Positions 7,663 through 14,419 of a stretch of DNA of 57,208 bases are shown in pieces (position 1 is the first letter of the stretch; every line of letters begins with the position of its first letter). The notes under the pieces are model-generated. The model was not told where the DNA came from. It ran no database searches and saw only the letters and a program-made list of their open reading frames with translations. Both the position numbers and the translations under genes were made by a program. The stretch is from a virus, in the IMG/VR virus record IMGVR_UViG_3300020220_000058, positions 1 through 57,208 of that record; one strand, written 5' to 3'.

Positions 7663-8463
7663 TTAGATTTCCGTATGCTGAGAGATGAAATCCAATAGTC
7701 GCTCTGCGGTAGTAGTCCCAACCACGACTGAATCGTTTCTTAGCCATCTAATGAACTCGTACCACTTCGCCTGCTGGTCAGGACTATCAAAAACTATCGT
7801 GTACTGAACAACCGCCTGAGGCCTTTCCCCTTGAGCGGAAACAGTCGAACCCCTAACAGCAACATCTGATTGATTGGCAGAAGGTGGTGCAATAATTCTG
7901 TTTTCTCCACTGGAATCTCTAGAGACCGTAAAAGATGGTTCCTGAACGTCGTCGTCTCCATCGGGTTCGATTCCTGGTTGAGAAACTAAAAAGGGGGGCA
8001 CGTATTGGCCGGTTGCCGACAGCTCGCTACTGTTTCTTTCCATTTCCTGCTCATACTCAGCCATCTCAAACTCATCCCACCCAAGGCTCTCCATCAGCTC
8101 TGGGTAGTAGTCACTAACTTCTATGACTAATTCAAAAACTGCCTCACTGTCTGAATAACCCAATTCAACAGTTCTATTATCCGCGAGAGCGAAAGCTATT
8201 GCTCGGGAGTCGTCGCCCTCCAAGTAAACGACGGCAATTTTGTCCCATCCGAGCTCCTTTGCTGCTTCTATCTGGTGATTACCAGCGATAACAGTGGCTG
8301 TTCCGTCGTCGTTCTTTTTTGCAACGATTGGTTTTACTTGGCCAAACTCAGCATACGAAGCGACTATTGCCGGGATGTCCCCGATACGAGGGTTCTTCGG
8401 CAACGGTACAAGTGTGTCTATGTCCACCGCCATGGAACGTAGGGATGGGTGTATTCCGTCCAT
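7663..8463 (-). CDS. ParB/Srx-like nuclease-domain protein
   Basis: A 266-residue protein. The N-terminal 110 residues are a ParB-like domain: 'LVPLPKNPR' (residues 18-26), an 'IVASYAEFGQVKPIV' helix-strand, and box II as 'VIAGNHQIEAAKELGW' (about residues 58-73), followed by 'LADNRTVELG'. This pattern is common in phage ParB-like proteins next to DNA methylase or PAPS-reductase genes. The middle is acidic and low in complexity; the last 60 residues form a small separate domain. It may bind or nick DNA; no data here decide. The ATG overlaps the upstream TAA (TAATG). Confidence 0.75.
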   Translation of the reverse strand: MDGIHPSLRSMAVDIDTLVPLPKNPRIGDIPAIVASYAEFGQVKPIVAKKNDDGTATVIAGNHQIEAAKELGWDKIAVVYLEGDDSRAIAFALADNRTVELGYSDSEAVFELVIEVSDYYPELMESLGWDEFEMAEYEQEMERNSSELSATGQYVPPFLVSQPGIEPDGDDDVQEPSFTVSRDSSGENRIIAPPSANQSDVAVRGSTVSAQGERPQAVVQYTIVFDSPDQQAKWYEFIRWLRNDSVVVGTTTAERLLDFISQHTEI

Positions 8464-8762
8464 TATTTATTTTCCCGACCAATAACTTCTCTGCACAAAT
8501 CCTCAACCAGCTCATGAGTAAGGATTATGCTCCACGATGAGTATGGTTGTCTGCCGTTTTCGGCAATCCATAGCCTTCTTTGGTCGCTGACGACAAGAAA
8601 ATGCTCGATTGTTCTTGGTGAGGTTGACCATGGACATGGAGGGAGTTCCTCCTGATTAGTGTCAGGACTAAATACAGAATATTTTGTTGTGGTCGCAGTG
8701 GACGTTGAGGTTGAGTATTGAATCGGCGAATGCCTAATTTGTTTTCTTCTCCAGGGCCTCAT
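8463..8762 (-). CDS. Hypothetical protein
   Basis: A 99-residue ORF locked between neighbours by ATGA and TAATG overlaps, which argues that it is translated. Residues 15-35 are Ser/Thr-rich. Residues 45-99 look like a compact alpha/beta domain with conserved-looking Trp residues (around 64 and 76). I do not recognise the family. Confidence 0.6.
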   Translation of the reverse strand: MRPWRRKQIRHSPIQYSTSTSTATTTKYSVFSPDTNQEELPPCPWSTSPRTIEHFLVVSDQRRLWIAENGRQPYSSWSIILTHELVEDLCREVIGRENK

Positions 8763-9106
8763 GATGTCTGAACCCTAACATTCGCATTGAGAGTTCTCAG
8801 CGCATCGATTGATGTTCGTAGTGAAAGTAGCTTTTCCCTCTTGGACTTAACGAGGGCTTCGGCAATCTTGTGGTCGTAAGCAGCGTCATCCATTTTGTAG
8901 TCAGCCCAAGCTTCTCGCTCCTTTATGGAGCCTTTGGCCGATAGGTATTCTTTGGCCCAGTTTGCTTTATATAGGGCTTCCTTCTTTGCGGATTCTGTTG
9001 CCAGCACCTCAAAGGATTCTGTTTCTTCTTCGAGAATTTCCATGAGCCTCATAAGCTCGCCTTCAATCTCGACCTGAGAAATAGGAGATGTCCTCGTGTT
9101 CCTCAA
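8759..9106 (-). CDS. Helical coiled-coil protein
   Basis: A 115-residue, all-helical, charged protein with heptad-like spacing through residues 15-100. The start is TTG at 9106, overlapping the TGA of the RuvC-like gene (TTGA) with AGGA six bases before it. Small coiled-coil proteins of this size are common beside recombination genes in actinobacterial phages. No catalytic motif is visible; function unknown. Confidence 0.65.
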   Translation of the reverse strand: MRNTRTSPISQVEIEGELMRLMEILEEETESFEVLATESAKKEALYKANWAKEYLSAKGSIKEREAWADYKMDDAAYDHKIAEALVKSKREKLLSLRTSIDALRTLNANVRVQTS

Positions 9107-9636
9107 TGGTTTTCCTTTCTAATAAATTCATTCAGAGAAGACCAGTCAACCCTGTCAAGTGCAGACATGTTGTTTGAGGGCCAATCATATTTTGATTTTC
9201 CGACCTTCGCAAGACCCATCTCTTCGAGAACCCACGCATCACACATGTCATCAGCGCCAGAACCAGACCAAACGATTCCAGTTTTTGCGGATATTGACGA
9301 GATAACTTCCCCCTTCCCCGCATTGCCTCTTCCGGTCGCAAACTTGGCCCTGCAGGTGGGGGGAATTTCCACAAATCCTATGCCAGACTCCCAAAGCTTC
9401 ATTCTTACGCATCCGCCCAATTCGCCAATGCTATGAGCCTGGCTATTTCTGGAGGCAAAAGAATATCCTTCAATTAATACAAAACAGCTTTTTATGTTTA
9501 TGCAGTAATTTAAAATTTGAGTAGAAATATGAAAAAGTCTTTCAGTTCCCCTCGATTTAGTGCTAATTATCGACGGGGAGCCAAGGCTGCATATCCCGGT
9601 GGAGGTCAAAGAAAGGTCTACTCCGACAAAATTCAC
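9103..9636 (-). CDS. RuvC-like Holliday junction resolvase
   Basis: A 177-residue protein starting at GTG 9636. It has the RuvC fold signature: 'VGVDLSLTSTG' at residues 4-14 (first catalytic Asp), 'VLIEGYSF' near residue 55 (catalytic Glu), and 'GADDMCDAW' near residue 128 (two further Asp in a late helix). RuvC-family enzymes cut four-way DNA junctions, which phages need to resolve branched DNA before packaging. It leads an operon of overlapping genes down to the IbrA/IbrB pair. A 15-bp hairpin sits 20-60 bases before its start. Confidence 0.82.
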   Translation of the reverse strand: MNFVGVDLSLTSTGICSLGSPSIISTKSRGTERLFHISTQILNYCINIKSCFVLIEGYSFASRNSQAHSIGELGGCVRMKLWESGIGFVEIPPTCRAKFATGRGNAGKGEVISSISAKTGIVWSGSGADDMCDAWVLEEMGLAKVGKSKYDWPSNNMSALDRVDWSSLNEFIRKENH

Positions 9637-9654
9637 GAATGAACCCTACTACAT

Positions 9655-9695
9655 GAACGAGCCCGCACCGATTAATGACTGGTGCGGGCCCGTTC
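9655..9695. other. Long GC-rich hairpin upstream of the RuvC-like gene
   Basis: Arms at 9655-9669 and 9681-9695 pair over 15 bp, with one G-U type position, around an 11-base loop. No T-run follows on the minus strand, so it is not a clean terminator for that direction. It falls in the leader of the RuvC-like operon and could act as an RNA stability or attenuation element, or be the weak end of a transcription unit. Within 9637-9992 I see no ORF and no tRNA. Confidence 0.6.
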
Positions 9696-9762
9696 ACCTA
9701 TAGCGGCCCTAAGGTATAAAAAGCACGCAAATAATATTAAAGCATAAAAATAATCACTTGAT

Positions 9763-9804
9763 AAAAGCAAACGACCGCCAGTCCTGCAGAGACTGAACGG
9801 TCGT
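9763..9804 (-). terminator. Intrinsic terminator after the HNH/recombination operon
   Basis: Outer arms ACGACCG (9771-9777) and CGGTCGT (9798-9804) and inner arms CAGTC (9779-9783) and GACTG (9791-9795) form a two-part stem. On the minus strand it is followed by TTGCTTTT (9770-9763). It lies about 190 bases beyond the HNH stop codon and would end the minus-strand operon that begins at the terminase or further upstream. Confidence 0.65.
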
Positions 9805-9992
9805 AGGCAGCGAACGAGCTCGGGGTCTCAGGTGGCCGCCGCCTCCTTTGCCGTGGTAACTCCACTAGACACTTGGACCACTCTCCCTTCTTTGCCGATT
9901 TATGCGGAATTCAGGTACCTGTTAGTAGATAATACCGCGACTAGGATTGGCTCGCCTATTAATAATTGGGCGAATTTTCAAAACCTATTAAA
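9805..9992. other. Non-coding stretch, nothing recognised
   Basis: Together with the two hairpins to its left this makes a gene-free gap of about 355 bases, unusual in this dense genome. I looked for tRNA arms, small ORFs and repeats. There is only a 4-bp hairpin (GTGG/CCAC near 9855) and no credible ORF on either strand. A small RNA or the 3' leader of the HNH transcript are both possible. Confidence 0.4.
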
Positions 9993-10349
9993 TTAATTTT
10001 CCCAATTGTGCAAAGATAGGCCTAGTTCAAAGGCCAAACCCGGGTTCTCTCCGATTCTCCTGTGGCAGGGGCGACAGACACAAATGAGGTTTGACTCCTC
10101 CGTTATCGAACCGCCCTGAGAGCGACGCACAAGTTCGTGAACGTCTACCGATTGCCTTCTTGCGTAGGCGACCAGACCATCATGCTTCGCGAATATCGGG
10201 CACGCTTCACAATACGGTCTTTCGGACAGAAGTTTTTTTACAAGAGGTATTCTCTCGTTCTTGTACTTGCTCGCCATTTTAGATGAGCGTCTTTTCAAGG
10301 GAGACCGCTTCATCGGTTTTGTCGAACGCCTTAGAGGCTTTCTTTTCAT
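9993..10349 (-). CDS. HNH endonuclease
   Basis: A 118-residue protein from ATG 10349, which overlaps the stop of the upstream gene (TAATG); a longer in-frame start at 10385 is possible but lies inside that gene. Residues 1-30 are very basic. The zinc-binding pair is CEAC (about residue 48) and CVCRPC near residue 93. The HNH core runs from 'VDVHELVRRSQGG' (about residues 69-81) through 'NLICVCRPCHRRIG'. This is the usual small phage HNH that often works beside the terminase or nicks DNA during replication or packaging. Confidence 0.82.
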   Translation of the reverse strand: MKRKPLRRSTKPMKRSPLKRRSSKMASKYKNERIPLVKKLLSERPYCEACPIFAKHDGLVAYARRQSVDVHELVRRSQGGSITEESNLICVCRPCHRRIGENPGLAFELGLSLHNWEN

Positions 10350-10858
10350 TAAATGGTGGAAGCGTCTATCGAGTCGAAAAGCCACTTATTTTCAAGGGTG
10401 GCCCATAACGCCCTGTCGATTGCTGTGTCCTCGAGGTCGTACTCACGAAGCATCGCCCTATGCTTAATGATTGCTCGACGTAGTGTGTCTGCTTCGCTTG
10501 GTGCGGAAGGCGATTCCATTCGCGTTCCCGTATCAATCATTTTTACAACTTGGTCAAGCTTTTTATCCACATAGAACTTAAAGCGCGAAATCTTCTTTTT
10601 TCTTTCGGCATAAACCCTGGATGCTTCAGCCATAAGGACCTTGCCTTCCCTGCCGAGGTCTTCAAATCTTTGTTTGTCGGCCTCTTCATCCAAGTCGATG
10701 TCTTCAATTTGCTCTCCGAGGTTTTCTAGGAGAGACAGAAGTGCTTCCTTCCACCTCAACCAATTCTCCTTTTCCAGGAGAAACTCTCGCTGCTCTCGTG
10801 AAATTTGGTTTTTCACGTCGTCAGCGACCATTTTTGCAAATCTGTAATCGTCAATCAT
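10349..10858 (-). CDS. Coiled-coil protein
   Basis: A 169-residue helical protein. ATG at 10858 is preferred over the TTG at 10885, because GAGAG lies five bases before it and it starts just after the upstream nuclease gene. Long charged helices run through residues 1-110 with clear heptads and several Trp/Leu positions. A shorter helix bundle follows. It is coupled to the HNH gene by TAATG. No known domain is seen; position suggests a recombination or nuclease accessory. Confidence 0.6.
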   Translation of the reverse strand: MIDDYRFAKMVADDVKNQISREQREFLLEKENWLRWKEALLSLLENLGEQIEDIDLDEEADKQRFEDLGREGKVLMAEASRVYAERKKKISRFKFYVDKKLDQVVKMIDTGTRMESPSAPSEADTLRRAIIKHRAMLREYDLEDTAIDRALWATLENKWLFDSIDASTI

Positions 10859-10866
10859 CTTTTCTC

Positions 10867-11640
10867 TCAATTCCACGCTGGACAAATGCTTTTGTAACTA
10901 CACCAGTTGCACAAAATGGATGTAACTGGCTCAAAGTTTCCCGAAGAACATCTGCTATCAATATCTGATTTCGCTTCTTGCACAATCTCAATCGTATTAA
11001 TTTTATCGTCCTCTTCCACTTTTCTTGCTATTTTGACTCCATCTTTTAGGTAGAGAAGTTCAAGTTCTTCGACACCGCCTGCGCCCATTCCCTCAAGAAG
11101 GCTTGCATAAATATACAGTTGGAAAAACTTTTCGTCCAAGTACTGAGGTTTTGGTGTTTTGCCGGTCTTATAGTCGCTAACGATTATCTGACCAGTTTTC
11201 TCGGACGTAGAATATCTATCTATAAAGCCCTTTATCACTACACCACCAATCAAACCATAAACTTCAAACTCAAGACCGTCTGGTTCAATTTTTTGTGGGT
11301 TCTCTATCTTCCATAGATTCTCTATGCACCACCATGCCTGCCATCTGAACATTTTTAGTTGTTCGGCATTGTGAATATAGGGAGAGACTTGCTGTTTCCA
11401 CGACAAATCCCACATGTTTTTCGCAATGGTTTTTGCCACCCCTAGAGTTCTATCCTCCGGAGGAAGGCCGTAAAGATTTTCCAGAGCGTCGTGAACAAAG
11501 TTTCCCAACATCGCGGCCTCGCCGGGCTCTTCGGGAATTTGGTCAATCTTGCTGAACTTAAATTTAAGTGGGCATTGCCGAAATGTGCCTATAGAGGAAG
11601 CAGAAAGGTGTGGTGGTGGTGTTAGTGCAGAATCACTCAT
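10867..11640 (-). CDS. RecB/Cas4-like PD-(D/E)XK nuclease
   Basis: A 257-residue protein from ATG 11640, overlapping the Rad52-like gene by 8 bases. The N-terminus 'LSASSIGTFRQCPLKFKF' is the entry motif of RecB-family nucleases. 'GNFVHDALENLY' (about residue 50) gives the conserved His; 'VSDYKTGKTPKP' (about residue 165) carries the catalytic Asp and Lys; 'FQLYIYASLL' is the QxxxY helix. The C-terminus 'CNWCSYKSICPAW', with the early Cys, makes the four-Cys Fe-S cluster of the AddB/Cas4 group. It would degrade DNA ends to make single strands for the annealing protein next door. Confidence 0.85.
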   Translation of the reverse strand: MSDSALTPPPHLSASSIGTFRQCPLKFKFSKIDQIPEEPGEAAMLGNFVHDALENLYGLPPEDRTLGVAKTIAKNMWDLSWKQQVSPYIHNAEQLKMFRWQAWWCIENLWKIENPQKIEPDGLEFEVYGLIGGVVIKGFIDRYSTSEKTGQIIVSDYKTGKTPKPQYLDEKFFQLYIYASLLEGMGAGGVEELELLYLKDGVKIARKVEEDDKINTIEIVQEAKSDIDSRCSSGNFEPVTSILCNWCSYKSICPAWN

Positions 11641-12310
11641 CTGATGCGCTCGGGGAATCGAATTTGATTTTGATGATTTCAGCAATCAACTCATCGAGTT
11701 CCTCATGCGTGGCGCTGGTCTTTGTCGGCTTTGGTTTGCCACCACTGAAGCTTTCCCAGTGGGCATTCAGCTTGTTTTTCTGTTCGGAATCTAGGCTCTT
11801 TGCAAGTCCCATGAAGTTTTCCCACTTCTGGATTCTCTCGCCTTCTTCTTGCGATACAGGAGAAGTTGAGGCAGCGATTACCTCCTCGACCTCCATCGCA
11901 TCTTCGGAACGGGCTAGATAGAGGCCAACACCCATGGTCTGAGCGGCCTTCTTGAGGGCATCAGAAACAGCGCCCTTCATCTCGTCGCCAAGGTCAACGA
12001 TGTCGCCCTGCCTGGTTCGCTTTATCTTCTGACCGCCGTAGCCGTCGCGGTGAACTGCACTTACCGAACCTGACGTATTCGCATGCCAGGTCAATCTGAC
12101 ATGGGCAACGATGTAGTCGGGGTCAATGGAATCACGTTGACAAGAAACAATTTCGAAAGACCATTGGTCAACGCCGAGAACTTTATTAAGTCTCGCAATC
12201 ACTTCACTAACAGGAATATATGTAAGTGAAGCACCCCCCTTTTTCAATATGCGCTCCATTTCTGGGGGGAATGGCTCAGAGAGCATTTGCATGATGTTTG
12301 CGCTTGTCAT
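11633..12310 (-). CDS. Rad52-like single-strand annealing protein
   Basis: A 225-residue protein. Residues 25-130 match the Rad52/Rad22 fold: 'LTYIPVSEVIARLNKVLG' followed by 'WSFEIVSC', a strand-rich stretch with 'YIVAHVRLTW', then 'GDEMKGAVSDALKKAAQTMGVGLYL' (about residues 108-132), the characteristic 'D..KGA.SDALKRA...lG..LY' helix. The C-terminus is charged and helical. Such proteins pair complementary single strands during phage recombination. With the RecB-like nuclease this forms a Red-like exonuclease/annealing pair. ATG overlaps the upstream TGA. Confidence 0.85.
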   Translation of the reverse strand: MTSANIMQMLSEPFPPEMERILKKGGASLTYIPVSEVIARLNKVLGVDQWSFEIVSCQRDSIDPDYIVAHVRLTWHANTSGSVSAVHRDGYGGQKIKRTRQGDIVDLGDEMKGAVSDALKKAAQTMGVGLYLARSEDAMEVEEVIAASTSPVSQEEGERIQKWENFMGLAKSLDSEQKNKLNAHWESFSGGKPKPTKTSATHEELDELIAEIIKIKFDSPSASDE

Positions 12311-12798
12311 TGGTTATCTCCTTTTCTGACGATGATGCTTGTTTTAAGCTGCCCCGTCTCGCAGTACATATCGGGATTGATTCCAATATTGTTGAGTTCT
12401 TTGACCCGCCAGTAGGAGGGTGCACAGTATGTAAAAATTTGCATTGCAATGTCTTCGGGGGAATTTAGAATTTCCCCCGTATCCATGTCAACCGACATTT
12501 GGGAAAGCCTGTCAACAACGGCACGAGCAAGGTCTTTGTGTTGCCATGCCTTACGCTCGTACGAACTCTTCTTCTCAATGAGGGCGTTACCATCAAGTGT
12601 GACTACAGACTCCCCGGCCATCATCTCTCCAAACTTTGCCGAAAATGAGTCGTAGATAATGGAGAGGTCTCTCTTAATGAGGTTAAGAGCAAGCAGGGTA
12701 TTCCCCACTTCGACAACATCTCCGGACGACTCCAGCAGTTTGGTGAGGTCGGAATCTAGGGATAAAATAAGTTCCTTGATTTCGTCAATCTTTTCCAT
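12307..12798 (-). CDS. Hypothetical protein upstream of Rad52-like gene
   Basis: A 163-residue protein from ATG 12798 (a TTG six bases upstream is the alternative). Residues 1-60 are helical, acidic and probably a coiled coil. Residues 60-163 are mixed, with a conserved-looking 'WRVKELNNIGINPD' segment. It is coupled to the Rad52-like gene (ATGA), so it may assist recombination. I do not recognise a family. Confidence 0.6.
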   Translation of the reverse strand: MEKIDEIKELILSLDSDLTKLLESSGDVVEVGNTLLALNLIKRDLSIIYDSFSAKFGEMMAGESVVTLDGNALIEKKSSYERKAWQHKDLARAVVDRLSQMSVDMDTGEILNSPEDIAMQIFTYCAPSYWRVKELNNIGINPDMYCETGQLKTSIIVRKGDNQ

Positions 12799-12862
12799 AG
12801 ACAACGTTTAGTAGCGCTTTCTTGTAGGTAGGTGGGTAGGTATTGCCGGCGATAATTCCGAC

Positions 12863-14182
12863 CTAGAGGACTATAGCAATCCTTCTTTTAGATGGCAACC
12901 CCAATTCGGCAAGATGTGTAAAAGCCCCCACGGCGGAGTCAACCTGGTCATCATGGTCACAGGCCTCCGGGAAAGAGGAAAGCTCGTCCATCCAGGCGGT
13001 AAGCCACGGCCCCCTGATAATTCTCACGTTCCCATTGGCGACGGCTGCGGCAAATGGCCTAGCCCTGGTTACCTTGTCCCCAGTGGCCCTAGCCCCCATA
13101 AAGTCATAGCCAGGAAGCACATATCTGGCATATTGGTCCAGGAGGGCCTTCCCGGAGGAGCCCGGCTCCTGTTCCATTCTAATTGGGACACTTGGGCCGT
13201 CCTCATAGGCGGTCTGGGCTATCAATTGCTCGACTTTTTCGCCCCTCAGGCGCCCCCGCTTGATGTCCAAAATATAGACAATTCCGTCGGAAAACATCAT
13301 CAAAGTCCCAACCGTCCAGTCGGGGTCAGGGTTTGAGTGACTCGGCTCGGTGGCTGCAAGGTCCCAAAATCGCACAATTCTTGCATTTGGGTCATTTTTG
13401 GGCACATCCGCCATGTCTATAATTTCCACAGATTCCCGCTCAAAAAGGGTTCCAAGGGTGGTGCTCCACCAGTCTCCCTCCTCAAGTCTGCGCCTTTCGA
13501 TGGGGTCAAGGGCGGAAAGTGCCTGACGGTAGGAAACGGCGTCAATTCCTGGGTTATCAGCAAGCTTGCTGGGTACAAATATTCTGCCATCCTCCATTCC
13601 CTCGACAATAAAACGCTGCCTAACCCAGTTGGGGGCAGGGTTTGAGGCGCACCTCATCCTAAGGGGCACCTGAGAAAGTGGTCCACTAGCAGGGCGACGA
13701 AGGCGGGAAAACATGTATCTATAGTCTGCTTCACGGATTTCCGTTACTTCGTCCATGCCTATGAATTGGAATTCTGAACCCTTGTATCTCAGGTAGTCGT
13801 TTTGATTGTTTAGGTAACCAAAGGAAATTCTTGCCCCCGATGGAAACGTGCCAACAAAGCTGTTGTTATTCCAGTGGACACCGTCGTAAAGATTTATCCA
13901 GCTTTTAAATCTGTCCATTAGGGCGCCGGGGAGAGATAGGTCGGCAAATGTACGCCTAAATAATATTGCAGAATAATTCGGTATGTCTACATATTGAAGT
14001 GCCGACATCAATAGCGCCGACGACTTACCGCCCCCGGCCGCCCCACCGAATAGTGCTTCGATAGCATTGGTGCGGAGAAAAACCTTCTGCGTTGTTGAGG
14101 GGTCCTCGGGGCAGAAGGGGGGGACACGCGGCTGAAGATATTCGAGTATCTTGCTCCACTTTTCTTCCTCTGCACTGCTCAT
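12863..14182 (-). CDS. Terminase large subunit
   Basis: A 439-residue protein taken from ATG 14182, which has AAGG about ten bases before it; a GTG at 14191 is possible but overlaps that site. The ATPase has Walker A 'GGAAGGGKSSA' (about residues 47-57), an adjacent Arg-rich 'FRRTFADLSLPGAL', and Walker B 'FIGMDEVTE' (about residue 137). The nuclease half has 'VRFWDLAATEP' (about residue 265) and a late 'DHDDQVDSAVGAFTHL', which supply the acidic cluster of the RNase H-like fold. It pumps DNA into the prohead and cuts it. It is divergent from the portal gene. Confidence 0.93.
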   Translation of the reverse strand: MSSAEEEKWSKILEYLQPRVPPFCPEDPSTTQKVFLRTNAIEALFGGAAGGGKSSALLMSALQYVDIPNYSAILFRRTFADLSLPGALMDRFKSWINLYDGVHWNNNSFVGTFPSGARISFGYLNNQNDYLRYKGSEFQFIGMDEVTEIREADYRYMFSRLRRPASGPLSQVPLRMRCASNPAPNWVRQRFIVEGMEDGRIFVPSKLADNPGIDAVSYRQALSALDPIERRRLEEGDWWSTTLGTLFERESVEIIDMADVPKNDPNARIVRFWDLAATEPSHSNPDPDWTVGTLMMFSDGIVYILDIKRGRLRGEKVEQLIAQTAYEDGPSVPIRMEQEPGSSGKALLDQYARYVLPGYDFMGARATGDKVTRARPFAAAVANGNVRIIRGPWLTAWMDELSSFPEACDHDDQVDSAVGAFTHLAELGLPSKRRIAIVL

Positions 14183-14234
14183 ATCTACCACGCCTTAATA
14201 CTGCAGGCCATCACAATAGGCTAGTGTATAGCAC

Positions 14235-14414
14235 ATGCCAAAACTTATAGAAAAAGTCCGGGCAAAGACGACTCGGGCATTGTTCGCTTATATTTTCATG
14301 CTTTCATTTATACTATTAACCAGTATTGGCGCTGCGTTAATATACCCTCCTGCCGGCTTACTGGTGGGAGGGACAACGTGTGGTCTTTTTGGCTACCTCC
14401 TAGGTCGTGAGTAG
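14235..14414 (+). CDS. Small membrane protein
   Basis: A 59-residue ORF from ATG 14235 to TAG 14412-14414, five bases before the portal ATG. After ten or so basic residues there are two hydrophobic segments (about residues 15-36 and 38-56) separated by Pro-Pro. It ends Leu-Gly-Arg-Glu. Hydrophobicity, placement at the head of the plus-strand operon and tight spacing support a real gene. It may be a holin-like or membrane anchor protein; nothing identifies it further. Confidence 0.6.
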   Translation: MPKLIEKVRAKTTRALFAYIFMLSFILLTSIGAALIYPPAGLLVGGTTCGLFGYLLGRE

Positions 14415-14419
14415 GAAAT

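Noticed and set aside
9805-9992. A tRNA gene in the non-coding gap
   Set aside because: No T-arm sequence (GGTTCGAATCC type) on either strand and no cloverleaf could be drawn.
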